The notes beneath the pieces were generated by a model that did not search any database, was not told the DNA's origin, and was given only the letters and a program-made list of their open reading frames with translations. Shown piece by piece: positions 9,995 through 18,963 of a stretch of 64,000 nt of DNA (the first letter of the stretch is position 1; each line of letters begins with the position of its first letter). The position numbers were made by a program, and so were the translations under genes. The stretch spans positions 4,011,988 to 4,075,987 of the forward strand of contig NZ_CP011272.1 of assembly GCF_001610875.1 (NCBI RefSeq). The letters are read 5' to 3'. The stretch is from Pirellula sp. SH-Sr6A. Lineage in GTDB: Bacteria; Planctomycetota; Planctomycetia; Pirellulales; Pirellulaceae.

Positions 9995-10204
9995 TTCCCC
10001 CCCGCCACATCTTCCCCCCATTCTCTCTCACATCACATCACTTTACCCCGTCACATCTTCACGCGGCGACTTCTTCGGGCAGTGAGATCTTCACACAGCG
10101 ACATCCACATGTCGCACCTCTCAAGGCAGAGCATTCCAAAAGTTGGTTGCCCCCAACCCCCTCCCCTTTTCCGCCTTTGCAAGCAAACCACCGCTCCCCA
10201 AAAA
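9995..10204. other. Pyrimidine-rich gene-free stretch
   Basis: Strongly C/T-biased sequence with several loose repeats of the words CACATCA and CACATCTTC. No gene, hairpin or promoter was recognised. It leads directly into the GGGTGCC repeat field. Confidence 0.5.
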
Positions 10205-10260
10205 GGTGGGTGCCTCTTATCAAAAAGGTGGGTGCCTCTTATTATGCCCTTCCGAAAATG

Positions 10261-10324
10261 GGTGGGTGCCTGCTATCGGGAATGTTTCGTTGCGTCTTTG
10301 CGCCGTCGCGCGAAACCTCCCTCC
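10261..10324 (+). repeat. Hairpin element, left copy
   Basis: This segment runs from a GGGTGCC core through a hairpin whose outer arms are GTTTCG (10284-10289) and CGAAAC (10311-10316). It is nearly repeated at 12286-12347 on the other side of the transposase gene, making the two the most alike flanking sequences and possible ends of a mobile unit. The inner part resembles the TTGCGTCCTTGCGCCTTGGC hairpin found at 40756 and 44855. Confidence 0.75.
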
Positions 10325-10655
10325 AAAAGGTGGGTGCCTGCTATCAAAAATGTGGGTGCCCCCTATTCCCTTTTTGACGCATGCGTTTCTTGCGTGGATA
10401 AGTGCGGCTGTTCTTTTCGCTTTTCCGGGACGACTCGTCAGCTAGAACACACAAAGACAGTTGCCTCAAAAATTACGGGTGCCTCCTATTCAACTCTCCC
10501 CTCAAAAGGTGGGTGCCTGCTATCAAAAATGTGGGTGCCCCCTATTCCCTTTTTGACGCATGCGTTTCTTGCGTGGATAAGTGCGGCTGTTCTTTTCGCT
10601 TTGCCGGGACGACTCGTCAGCTAGAACACACAAAGACAGTTGCCTCAAAAATTAC
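10324..10655 (+). repeat. Tandem duplication, 153-bp copies at 179-bp period
   Basis: 10324-10476 and 10503-10655 are identical except for one base seen by eye (T versus G in the CTTTkCCGGG segment). The copies are separated by 26 bases that themselves contain a GGGTGCC core. Each copy includes two GGGTGCC cores and the word ACGCATGCGT. The near-identity points to a recent duplication. Confidence 0.93.
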
Positions 10656-10807
10656 CAAAAATTACGGGTGCCTCTTATTCCCTCCCCAATTAGGTGGGTG
10701 CCTCTTATTTACCCCTCTCCAAAAAGTTCACCTATTTGGTTGCATCCCCTCCCTCAATCCCATAAGGTGATGGGATCTACACCCCGAACTTCTTGGAGAG
10801 ATCCACC

Positions 10808-11965
10808 ATGTCCAGCACGCTCCGCTGTGAGCAGTTCGTCAGCGACGAAATTTGCCTTGTTCATTGCTACCATCGCTGTGTCCGTCGTGCCTTTCTCACA
10901 GGCATCGATGAGCTCACCCAGAAAGACTACACCCACCGCAGAGAATGGATTCGCCAGCGCCTGGAGTCCCTGGCCTCTGTCTTCGGTATCGACGTTCTCC
11001 AATATGCCGTCCTATCCAATCACCTCCATGTCATCCTCCGCAATCGCCCCGATGTCGTGAAGACTTGGTCCGACGTAGAAGTCGCCACCCGCTGGCTAAG
11101 ACTCTTTCCAGGCACCCGAATCCTCGATGTCTTGGCAGAGCCCAACGAGGAGGATGTCCGAAGCGCTGTAGCCAATCCCGAGAAGATCCAAGAGTATCGC
11201 AGCCGACTCTCCGATATCTCTTGGTTCATGCGTTCTCTCGCAGAAGTCATCGCCAGGCGAGCCAATGCAGAAGATGAATGCAGTGGCTGCTTCTGGGATG
11301 GCCGATTCAAAGCGAAGCGGCTACTCGATGAAGCGGGTTTGCTGGCCTGCGCCATGTATGTGGATCTCAATGTCTTGCGCGCGAACCTGGCCGCAACAAT
11401 CGAACTCTCGATGCACACGTCGGTATTCGATCGAATCGAGGCTGCCAAGGGAGCGATGATCGAATCCTCGGCTCTGGATCGTATTCCCTTGTCCCGGGAG
11501 GAATCGATCGCGAGGAGGACCAAGATGACGCTCGAGGAGCAGAAGAAGGCTCGTAAGCAGACTGGCCCCCGTCCACTGGTCCCCCGAGACGCCTGGTTGG
11601 CCCCTTTGACGCTCGACCCCGAAGTGGACGCGTTTGATCCGCAGGCCAGCACCAATGGTCTGCGCGCCAGCAACCGAGGGTTCTTGAAGATGAACCTGGA
11701 GGACTATGTGAAGTTGTTGCAATGGACTGCTAAGCAGAAGGATCATCCGCCAGGGAGCGTGTGTCGGGTTCCTGAATCCTTAGAGCCCTTGTTTACCGGC
11801 TTGGGAGTGGAACCGAGCATGTGGTGCGACTTGGTGTGGAACTACACGAAGTACTTTGGGACAAGCCGTTGTAGTGGGAATCCCAAGGCGATGATCGCCG
11901 ACGCGGAGCGGACCCACAAACGCTGGAGTCGCGGCCAGCGCCAAGCTGCCGCTTGCTTCGCCTAG
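10808..11965 (+). CDS. RAYT-like (REP-associated, IS200-like HUH) transposase
   Basis: The 385-residue protein from ATG 10808 (GGAGAG seven bases upstream; an in-frame TTG lies at 10793) has the layout of Y1/RAYT proteins. CYHRCVRRAFL (20-30) is the first strand region, YAVLSNHLHVIL (66-77) contains the HUH metal-binding pair His72/His74, and GCFWDGRFKAK (160-170) plus YVDLNVLRANL (184-194) are the conserved C-terminal blocks. RAYT proteins cut single strands at REP hairpins. At the place where RAYTs usually have a catalytic Tyr (helix after MRSL, about 141-150) this protein reads AEVIARRAN with no Tyr; nearby Tyr130 could substitute. The C-terminal 150 residues form an extra Lys/Arg/Pro-rich extension. 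Repeat fields flank it on both sides. Confidence 0.85.
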   Translation: MSSTLRCEQFVSDEICLVHCYHRCVRRAFLTGIDELTQKDYTHRREWIRQRLESLASVFGIDVLQYAVLSNHLHVILRNRPDVVKTWSDVEVATRWLRLFPGTRILDVLAEPNEEDVRSAVANPEKIQEYRSRLSDISWFMRSLAEVIARRANAEDECSGCFWDGRFKAKRLLDEAGLLACAMYVDLNVLRANLAATIELSMHTSVFDRIEAAKGAMIESSALDRIPLSREESIARRTKMTLEEQKKARKQTGPRPLVPRDAWLAPLTLDPEVDAFDPQASTNGLRASNRGFLKMNLEDYVKLLQWTAKQKDHPPGSVCRVPESLEPLFTGLGVEPSMWCDLVWNYTKYFGTSRCSGNPKAMIADAERTHKRWSRGQRQAAACFA

Positions 11966-12201
11966 CGGGCATCGCAGCAACTGGCAAGGAGCAAGTGGCA
12001 CCTCTAGCTCCGGTTCCCCACCTTAGAGCCTGAGCCAGAACGTCCGCTCTCCAGTCTCCCTCTCTCCCATCTCCCTCTCTTCGCCCTCCTGCATTCTCGG
12101 GTCCGGCTCGCCGCTGCGCCCATCCGAGCCCAATCCCCCGACTTCCAGCCCCCCAGGCCACTTCCGCCCCCACCGTCCCCCCTCCGTCCCCTCCAAAAGA
12201 T

Positions 12202-12485
12202 GGGTGCCTGCGATTGAACTGCTCCAAAAGATGGGTGCCTTCTATCAAAAGGAGGGTGCCTGCTATTTGAGGAACGATTGAAAAGATGGGTGCCTGTTAT
12301 CGGGAATGTTTCGTTGCGTCTTGGCGCCTTTGCGAGAAACCTCCTCCCCGCCACTACGTGGGTGCCTCCGAAGGTGTGTCCCCGCCACTACGTGGGTGCC
12401 TCCGAAGGTGGGTGCGAAGGTGTGGGTGCCTCCGAAGGTGGGTGTTAGGTGGGTGCCTCGGAATAGATTTTCTTAGGTGGGTGCC
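12202..12485 (+). repeat. Right GGGTGCC repeat field of the RAYT-like locus (nine copies)
   Basis: GGGTGCC cores occur at 12202, 12233, 12254, 12288, 12360, 12394, 12424, 12451 and 12479, all on the plus strand like the left field. Two local tandem duplications are visible: CCCCGCCACTACGTGGGTGC (about 12346 and 12380) and TTAGGTGGGTGCCTCGGAAT (about 12445 and 12473). 11966-12201 between the gene and this field is C-rich and holds nothing recognisable. 12486-12658 holds a repeated CATGCACTGTCT (about 12598 and 12618) and no gene. Confidence 0.88.
12286..12347 (+). repeat. Hairpin element, right copy
   Basis: Near copy of 10261-10324: a GGGTGCC core, then TATCGGGAATGTTTCGTTGC, then a hairpin closed by GTTTC (12308-12312) and GAAAC (12336-12340). 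The pair brackets the transposase gene at about 2.0 kb spacing in direct orientation. Confidence 0.75.
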
Positions 12486-12658
12486 TCGGAATAGATTTTC
12501 TAGGACGAAGGCATCGTCAATCCCTTGGGAAGGTATTGCCCGTCCACTTACATTGCTACCGATTGATCATTTGTCCCAAACCCAAGAGCCGTATCTCATG
12601 CACTGTCTCTTGTTTTCATGCACTGTCTATTGGGTTGTTCCTGGAGATCAACCATGTC

Positions 12659-12674
12659 GGGACGAGAACGTCCC
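12659..12674 (-). terminator. Possible terminator hairpin after the thioredoxin gene
   Basis: Perfect 6-bp stem GGGACG/CGTCCC around AGAA. It lies about 90 bases downstream of the leftward thioredoxin stop. No T-run follows on that strand, so the assignment is weak. Confidence 0.3.
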
Positions 12675-12766
12675 AATTTTGATGTCTTGAAGGTTCAACG
12701 AATTGCACACCGCGGTACGTCGGAGCGTCTTTGCAATGGAGTACGATTGCATGCAACGGATGGAGA

Positions 12767-13096
12767 TTACAACGCGACCATTTGGTCCGCGACCCCAGTC
12801 AATTGCCGCTCAGTGAGGACCCCTTCGGTTTGCCCAACGACATGGCCCTGGTGAATGAATACCAGTTTCGGAATGGAGGAGACGCGGTATCGCATAGCCA
12901 ATTCGGGGTCTTGGTCCACGTTGATCTTGACCACTTTTACTTTGCCTTCAAACGCAGTCGCAACTTTGTCCAGCACGGGACCGAGCATCCTGCATGGCGC
13001 GCACCAATCCGCGTAGAAATCGACAATGACAGGGGTCGCCGATGCGACGACTTCGTCTTGAAAATTAAAACCCGTTACTGTTTTGGCTGTAGACAT
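12767..13096 (-). CDS. Thioredoxin
   Basis: A 109-residue thioredoxin-fold protein with the active site DWCAPCRML, a WCAPC variant of the usual WCGPC, plus the later cis-Pro segment VSSIPKLVFIHQG. It reduces disulfides in cytoplasmic partners. The start at ATG 13096 is set by AAGGAG seven bases upstream; longer in-frame extension to 13156 lacks such a site and would not fit the family length. The Gly-to-Ala change in the active site can shift redox potential, but I cannot judge the effect here. Monocistronic. Confidence 0.93.
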   Translation of the reverse strand: MSTAKTVTGFNFQDEVVASATPVIVDFYADWCAPCRMLGPVLDKVATAFEGKVKVVKINVDQDPELAMRYRVSSIPKLVFIHQGHVVGQTEGVLTERQLTGVADQMVAL

Positions 13097-13274
13097 TCGC
13101 AATCTCCTTGTGGACATGAAATGGGATACAACACCCTTTCTGATCCTCATCCACATCGAAAGTTACAAAGGATGAAGAGATTATCTTTTTCTGGAATGCT
13201 GTTGCTCTCGACCGGGGCGAAGGAGGGTCTCTAACGCCGCGACAAAAAGCTTGTACCACCAATCGATGGGTGCC

Positions 13275-14507
13275 CTAATTCAGTGCATCGATTTGTGATG
13301 AGGAGGGAGCAGCTTCGATGATGTCCCCTTCTCGCAGCGTGTCGGGGGGGTGCAGGATAATTCGATCCCCTTCCTTCAAACCGGAGCGGATCTCGGTCTG
13401 CCTTCCGTTGGAATCCCCGATGGAAACTTCGACCCGTTCTACTCGGTTGGCTCGACTTCGAAACACGTATCGCTTGCCCGCGAGCTCAAACACCGCGCCG
13501 GCGGGAACATGCAAAGACTGTGGGTCGCTTTCTCGCAGTGTGATGCGCGCCTCGATCCGATAGCCATCTCCGAGGGTCTGTCGTTCTTCCCAAGGTTCGA
13601 GGAAGTCGGCGATGACGCGAACCCGTTTTTCCTCCACACCGAGCGCGGAGACTTTGAGGAAGGCGGAGGGTTCGACGACACGTACTTTGGCATGCAAGGG
13701 CTTCGGTCCACCCCAATGTTCAATCGTTACAGTGGCACCGGGTTCGATGGCGACTGCGTAGTTGGAAAGAACGTCGATTTGCAGTTCCAAATCTCGAGGG
13801 TCGCCGATTTCTAAAATCGGCGTTCCAGCGGCCACGACGCTTGAGTCCTCTTGTAGGACACGCAGGACGGCACCATCTATTGGCGAGATTATTTTAAAAG
13901 GCAAATCCGTCGGGGTCTCGCTGAAGTTCGAGACTTTGAGCAGTGCCGCCTTGGCGATGTCTCGTTCGTAGTTGCGAACGAGTGACCGAAACTTGGCGGA
14001 GCGTAAATTGGCTTGTGCCGCGCGATGGTCGTGTTCCGCTTCCTCCCATTCGGAAGTCGCGATGGATTTGGTTTTGTGGAGGGCATTGGCGCGTTGGTAG
14101 GCATCCTCCGCCAATTGAGCTGCGGATTCGGCGCTCGCGAGGAGGGATTGCGATTCCTCGATGGCCGCATCGGCTGCGGCCAATCTCGCTTGGCTTTCCG
14201 CAACCGTTCGAGCGTCGAGCAGGGCGGGGTCCATGGGAAGGATTTGCATCAGCTCGGTGGTACCTCGTTCGACACGATCCCCTGCATGAAGTTCTAGCCG
14301 CAAGAGTTTGCCCGTCACTGGTGCTGCAATGCGATAACGTTCTCGAATGCGAGTTTCTCCGTCATCGTCGACGGTCATGGCGATGCTGCCACGTTTCACT
14401 GCCGCCAAGTCGACCAACACGGGGCGAGGCCAGTACCCGTAGACCAACAGAGCAATCAAGATCACCGCAGCAAAAAGCCACGGCATTTTTTCACGAAGTC
14501 GTTTCAA
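13275..14507 (-). CDS. Periplasmic adaptor (HlyD/MacA-type membrane fusion protein) of an ABC exporter
   Basis: The 410-residue protein has an N-terminal membrane anchor (WLFAAVILIALLVYGYWP), a first biotinyl-lipoyl half, a long alpha-helical hairpin rich in Ala/Glu/Gln (about 95-190), the second lipoyl half (PFKIISPIDGAVLRVLQEDS) and C-terminal beta-barrel/membrane-proximal domains. It connects the inner-membrane transporter to the outer membrane or envelope. Its start overlaps the permease stop by 4 bp (ATGA, 14504-14507), so the two are translationally coupled. Last gene of a leftward ATPase-permease-adaptor operon. A GGGTGCC core sits at 13266, just past its stop. Confidence 0.88.
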   Translation of the reverse strand: MKRLREKMPWLFAAVILIALLVYGYWPRPVLVDLAAVKRGSIAMTVDDDGETRIRERYRIAAPVTGKLLRLELHAGDRVERGTTELMQILPMDPALLDARTVAESQARLAAADAAIEESQSLLASAESAAQLAEDAYQRANALHKTKSIATSEWEEAEHDHRAAQANLRSAKFRSLVRNYERDIAKAALLKVSNFSETPTDLPFKIISPIDGAVLRVLQEDSSVVAAGTPILEIGDPRDLELQIDVLSNYAVAIEPGATVTIEHWGGPKPLHAKVRVVEPSAFLKVSALGVEEKRVRVIADFLEPWEERQTLGDGYRIEARITLRESDPQSLHVPAGAVFELAGKRYVFRSRANRVERVEVSIGDSNGRQTEIRSGLKEGDRIILHPPDTLREGDIIEAAPSSSQIDALN

Positions 14508-16873
14508 GAGACTTTTACTTTCAATACGGATACAAGCTCCATTCGGCGGAGCATGCGGCTAACGACCCATGCGGATGTCGAAGAAGCGATTAGGATAATC
14601 GTCGCTGCGTACGCAAACGTGGACCGATGGATGACCAAGGGGAATCGATGTGTTTCGGTATCGAGAGCCAGCGTTGCAAAGTAGGAGAACAAGATGCCGA
14701 TCGGCAATCCGACAGGAATCGCCATGAGCGTGAGACCTGCCAATTCTCCAATCAGGATGAGGGAGACTTCGCGATGGGAAAAGCCGATGACCCGCAGGGT
14801 CGCTAGATCTCGTCCGCTTTCAGCGAGGGCAATCAGGGCCGCGTTATAAATGACGCCAACGGCGATCAGGGCACCAAAGATGGAATTCATTAGTCGCATG
14901 ATTTTGGTGTGTTCGGTTACCAGCTCCCGAAAGTTCTTTTCGGCGGCTTGAATATCGAGAACACCAGCAACCGTCGGAACTTCTTTCACCGCCTTATAGA
15001 GGTCATTCAGGGAATCGGGGGCGACCGCGATAAACGCACCGGAGAGTCGTTCCCCTTCCTTGAGAAGCCCGTGCAGGTCTGTGCGATTCATGTAACAGGC
15101 TGGGTCTGTGTAATTGGTGAATATATGGGACACCATGGTACGAACAACAATTCCCTGTCCGTCCAGGATCTCGATGTCGACCGATTCTCCACGCTGCACA
15201 TGAAGGATCTCTGCGAGTTTTTCGGTGATGGTCACACCGCCGTTGGGTGGAAACGATACTGGCCGATTGTCTGCATCGAGTACGCGATAAAGGAAGGGTT
15301 CCGGTTCCAACCCCATGAGGGAGAGCCGGTGTTGGGCCGTTCCATTTCGGACTTTTACAGCGACGCTGCGAAACGGTTCGACTTGGTGAACGCCTGGGAG
15401 ATGGGACACATCGTATATCGAGTCGGCCGAAAGGGTGTCGTTGAAGGTGAGCATGACGTCTTGACGCTGCGATCTTCCAAACTGCACTTCAAGAACAAAC
15501 TCGATCGTATCTCGCATGAAGGAGCCCAATACGAGCACCGCAACTCCCATGGCGATTCCTAATACGGAGAGTGCCGTCGTTCCGGGATTCCCGGTCAATC
15601 GTCGAAGAATCATGCGCGTCATCGTCGACATGGACCAGCCCAATCCCATGCGATCGACGAACAGTTTTCCGTATGCTTTCGGCGTGTCCGGTCTCATCGC
15701 TTCTGCGGGCTGAAGCTTAACAACGGTACGAATCGCATTCGCCCCTCCGAGAATTGCCGCGAGAACAGAAACCAGGATGGCGAGAAGAGCTTCGGTGTAG
15801 GCAATGCGATATTCCATCACCGGAAAGCGGAAGAAAATGGCATAGATATCCACCATCCACCAAGAGGTTCGAATCCCGACAATACTTCCGATGGAACAAC
15901 CGACCAAGACCGGGACTAGCATGAGCTTCGCATAGTGAACGGCCAATTCCCACTGGGTGAACCCAAATGCGCGAAGGGCCGCGATCTGGTCCTTTTGTTG
16001 ATGCACCAATCGAGAGAGAACCAAATTGACGAGAAAGGAAGAGACTGCGAGGAAGATCGAGGGAGGGACATAGGCCATGGCTCGCATCTGATGCATCTCA
16101 TCGGAGAGTCGTCGATGGGACGATTGATCTTCTCGCGTATATGCCCCCCAGGAACCAAAAGGCTTTAGCAGACGATCAAGTTCAAAAACAACTTGTTTCT
16201 CCGAGGCGAAAGCTTCCAGGCGAATGGCGATGCTATTAAAGGCCCCTTCCATGTTGAAGGCCCCTTCCATGGCTTTGCGCGACATCCAAAGGATGCCAAA
16301 GCGTCGATTGTCGGAGAGAAGCAATCCAGGTTGCACCGCGTACACATATTCCGGCGACATACCGATTCCGACGATGCGAAGCGTATCCCTACGTCCGTCC
16401 ATCGTGACATCGATCGAATCTCCCGGTAGCAATCCATGGGCAGTGGCAAACAATTCGCTCGCGACGACTTCCTTTTCCTGTTCCGGGGCAGGGAGCCGAC
16501 CCATTCGCAGGCAGATTCCGTTTAAGTCAGATGCGGCATCTCGGTCGATCGAAACGAGGCGGCATGAAACTGGTTCGACCATCGACTGCATATCGATCAG
16601 CGAGGCGTGTTCGATGCGGCACTGCGCCGTCGCGACTCCCGGAATCTCCTCGATCCGATCCTTCATCGACATCGGAGCTCGAGTTAGGCCTGCGAAAAGA
16701 TCTGCGAAGCGGTAGGCGGTGTAGTAACGCTTTTGACTTGTCTCGACCGAGAGTGTCGAGCTGGTCGCCATGATGAAGATTGCAGTTCCGCACGCGACGA
16801 GAATTGCGATCGCAAGCTCTTGCCGCCAGAGTCTCTTCAAATCGTACCATAGCATTCGGTCGAGGTAACGCAT
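14504..16873 (-). CDS. ABC exporter permease, FtsX/MacB-like with two FtsX modules
   Basis: About 789 residues with a first membrane segment (ELAIAILVACGTAIFIMATS), a large periplasmic domain, three membrane helices, then a second copy of the same arrangement ending in helices near the C-terminus. This duplicated FtsX layout is typical of lipoprotein/macrolide/heterocyst-glycolipid-type exporters, and neighbouring genes supply the ATPase and adaptor. I prefer ATG 16873, four bases after the ATPase stop, over ATG 16915, which would overlap the ATPase by 38 bp; the choice is uncertain. The exported substrate is unknown. Confidence 0.85.
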   Translation of the reverse strand: MRYLDRMLWYDLKRLWRQELAIAILVACGTAIFIMATSSTLSVETSQKRYYTAYRFADLFAGLTRAPMSMKDRIEEIPGVATAQCRIEHASLIDMQSMVEPVSCRLVSIDRDAASDLNGICLRMGRLPAPEQEKEVVASELFATAHGLLPGDSIDVTMDGRRDTLRIVGIGMSPEYVYAVQPGLLLSDNRRFGILWMSRKAMEGAFNMEGAFNSIAIRLEAFASEKQVVFELDRLLKPFGSWGAYTREDQSSHRRLSDEMHQMRAMAYVPPSIFLAVSSFLVNLVLSRLVHQQKDQIAALRAFGFTQWELAVHYAKLMLVPVLVGCSIGSIVGIRTSWWMVDIYAIFFRFPVMEYRIAYTEALLAILVSVLAAILGGANAIRTVVKLQPAEAMRPDTPKAYGKLFVDRMGLGWSMSTMTRMILRRLTGNPGTTALSVLGIAMGVAVLVLGSFMRDTIEFVLEVQFGRSQRQDVMLTFNDTLSADSIYDVSHLPGVHQVEPFRSVAVKVRNGTAQHRLSLMGLEPEPFLYRVLDADNRPVSFPPNGGVTITEKLAEILHVQRGESVDIEILDGQGIVVRTMVSHIFTNYTDPACYMNRTDLHGLLKEGERLSGAFIAVAPDSLNDLYKAVKEVPTVAGVLDIQAAEKNFRELVTEHTKIMRLMNSIFGALIAVGVIYNAALIALAESGRDLATLRVIGFSHREVSLILIGELAGLTLMAIPVGLPIGILFSYFATLALDTETHRFPLVIHRSTFAYAATIILIASSTSAWVVSRMLRRMELVSVLKVKVS

Positions 16874-16877
16874 CGAA

Positions 16878-17609
16878 TCACCATACCAATTGCGAGGCAG
16901 GGATTTGATTCGCATTCCGTTCGATTGCCGAGATGCGTCCGTCGGTCATTGAGATAACGCGATCGGCCATTTGGGCGATCGACGCATTGTGCGTGATGAC
17001 CACCGTGAGGGTTCCGAGCTGGCGATTGACATTCGCGATCGCTTCCAAAACGATCACGCCGGTTCGGACATCCAGAGCGCCGGTCGGTTCATCGCAAAGC
17101 AAGACATCGGGGCGTTTGCCGATTGCTCGGGCAATCGCGATTCGCTGCTGTTCCCCACCGGAAAGTTGAGATGGGTAATGATCTCTTCGTTCCTCCAGCC
17201 CCACCAATCGCAAGGCCTCGATCGGGGGGAGCGGATTCTTCGCAATGTCGGCGACCAAGGCGACGTTCTCGAACGCGGTGAGGCCGGCGATCAAGTTGTA
17301 GAATTGGAATACAAATCCAACATGGTCTCTCCGGAACAGGGTTCTCTCACTTTCGTCGGACTGGGTAAGGTCATGATCCCGAAAGTGGACACTCCCTGAA
17401 GTCGGAACATCGAGCCCTCCAAGGATATTGAGCAAAGTCGACTTGCCGCTCCCAGATGCACCGAGGATCACCACGAATTCCCCTGCAAACAGATCGAGAT
17501 CGACCCCGCGCAGCGCGTGAACCGAAACCTCCCCCATCGGGTAGACCTTCGTTACACCTCGCACGCGAAACACTGCATCCGATGCCATATCTAGCAAGCT
17601 TGTGTCCAT
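16878..17609 (-). CDS. ABC exporter ATP-binding protein (LolD/MacB/DevA-like)
   Basis: From ATG 17609 the protein is 243 residues, the usual length for this family. It has Walker [10 protein letters not shown] (50-58), signature [14 protein letters not shown], Walker [13 protein letters not shown] and the H-loop VVITHN. The open frame runs further upstream to 17837, but that extension is Arg/Ser-rich and unlike the family. AGGAGG lies 15 bases before ATG 17609, a rather wide spacing. First gene of the exporter operon; it powers the FtsX-like permease. Confidence 0.92.
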   Translation of the reverse strand: MDTSLLDMASDAVFRVRGVTKVYPMGEVSVHALRGVDLDLFAGEFVVILGASGSGKSTLLNILGGLDVPTSGSVHFRDHDLTQSDESERTLFRRDHVGFVFQFYNLIAGLTAFENVALVADIAKNPLPPIEALRLVGLEERRDHYPSQLSGGEQQRIAIARAIGKRPDVLLCDEPTGALDVRTGVIVLEAIANVNRQLGTLTVVITHNASIAQMADRVISMTDGRISAIERNANQIPASQLVW

Positions 17610-17916
17610 AGTGGGGCATTCTACCCTCCTTTCGATTCCAGTGCCGAATCGAGGAGAGTCGTGTCGATGGCCGGAGTTCCATGCCGTTTGCGGAGAACGT
17701 TGTGCAGTGGAAGACCACGCGCGACGGAGGTCGGATGCTGCCATTCTCCTCCACGCGCGCGAACTCGACTTTCTCGTCGTCGAACGGATCGGATTTGCTA
17801 CAATGTGGCGGAAACGGCCCTTCGGAGTGCTTGGCAACGATCCTTGCCAGGGAAGAATAGAAGCGGTCTTGTCGGTGAGAAAACGGATTGATCCCTAGAA
17901 ACGATGAAAGTTTGGT

Positions 17917-18963
17917 ATGACCCATGAAGATTCCGCTCGCGCGGACTTGGAAAGACTGCAAAAGGCCCGTGAGCAGATTCTTGACCAACTCTCTCGCACG
18001 ATCGTTGGACAGACGGATGTCGTCGAACAATTGCTGATTAGCATCTTCGCCCGAGGGCATTGTCTGCTAGAGGGGGTACCTGGTCTGGCGAAGACGTTGA
18101 TGATCAGTTCGCTCGCTCAGACGATGAATTTGTCGTTTAGTCGAATCCAGTTCACCCCGGACTTGATGCCAGCCGACATCACTGGGACTGAGATCATCGA
18201 GGAAAATAAATCGACCGGGGCGCGCGAACGTCGTTTCATGGAAGGGCCCCTATTCGCGAATGTCGTTCTAGCCGACGAAATCAATCGAACGCCACCGAAA
18301 ACGCAGGCAGCTTTGTTGGAAGCCATGCAGGAGCGTCAGATCACGGTGGGTCGGATTCGGCACCAACTGTCCGATCCCTTTTTTGTGCTCGCCACACAGA
18401 ACCCCATCGAGCAAGAGGGGACGTATCCCTTGCCCGAAGCCCAGCAAGACCGGTTTATGTTCAAGGTGCATGTTTCCTACCCATCCTTCGCTGACGAGTT
18501 CGAAGTAGCGCGGCGCACCACGGGCAGGACCAAATCGACCATCGAATCGGTTCTGTCGGGAGAAGAGATCCTCGCGCTCCAGGAATTCATTCGGGGCATC
18601 GAAGTAAGCGAAAACGTGATTCGCTACGCGCTCGCGATTGTTCGGCAAACGCGGGTCGGACAGGATGGCGTTCCCGACTTTGTCCGGGAGCAAGTGGCTT
18701 GGGGAGCTGGCCCTCGTGCCGTTCAATTCTTGATCTTGGGTGCGAAAGCTCGAGCGGCCATGTTGGGTCGATCGTACGTCGACACGGCCGACATCCAGTT
18801 CTGTGCAAAGCCTGTGTTGCGTCACCGCATGGTGGTGAACTTTGCTGCGGAAAGCGACGGGATCACCAGCGATGCGGTGATCGACAAAATTATTTCTGTT
18901 ACGCCCACGGCTCAAGACGAATTGCTGCGAGATGCCCGATTCCAAAGAATACTTGCATCCTGA
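17917..18963 (+). CDS. MoxR-family AAA+ ATPase
   Basis: The 348-residue protein has Walker [10 protein letters not shown] (52-60), Walker [25 protein letters not shown]-type segment and sensor region [20 protein letters not shown], all diagnostic of MoxR ATPases. MoxR proteins act as chaperone-like partners of vWA proteins, and this gene opens an operon with DUF58 and vWA membrane proteins exactly as in Bat-type operons. The following gene overlaps it by 32 bp. Role beyond envelope-complex maturation is unknown. Confidence 0.94.
   Translation: MTHEDSARADLERLQKAREQILDQLSRTIVGQTDVVEQLLISIFARGHCLLEGVPGLAKTLMISSLAQTMNLSFSRIQFTPDLMPADITGTEIIEENKSTGARERRFMEGPLFANVVLADEINRTPPKTQAALLEAMQERQITVGRIRHQLSDPFFVLATQNPIEQEGTYPLPEAQQDRFMFKVHVSYPSFADEFEVARRTTGRTKSTIESVLSGEEILALQEFIRGIEVSENVIRYALAIVRQTRVGQDGVPDFVREQVAWGAGPRAVQFLILGAKARAAMLGRSYVDTADIQFCAKPVLRHRMVVNFAAESDGITSDAVIDKIISVTPTAQDELLRDARFQRILAS

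Larger units (their letters stand above)
10205..10702 (+). repeat. Left GGGTGCC repeat field of the RAYT-like locus (ten copies)
   Basis: The core GGGTGCC occurs at 10208, 10230, 10264, 10332, 10354, 10477, 10511, 10533, 10666 and 10696, all on the plus strand. Most copies have the extended form AAAAGGTGGGTGCCTsyTAT. Copies are separated by 14-180 bases of non-coding sequence. The same repeat appears on the other side of the transposase gene (12202-12485) and sparsely elsewhere (13266, 47663, 47845). Spacing is irregular and there is no constant spacer length, so this is not a CRISPR array. The open frames read through it are repeat artefacts. Confidence 0.9.

Noticed and set aside
10205-10702. 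CRISPR array
   Set aside because: Repeats share only a short core, spacing is irregular (14-180 bases), part of the field is a plain tandem duplication, and no cas genes are near.
10082-10770. Repeat-rich open frames left of the transposase as genes
   Set aside because: They are read from the GGGTGCC repeats in several overlapping frames (GGCLL, VGAYS-type peptides) and have no start signals or protein-like domains.
11793-12354. Leftward open frames opposite the transposase end and right repeat field
   Set aside because: Gly/Arg/Ala-rich antisense translations of C-rich and repeat DNA; overlap the real gene end.
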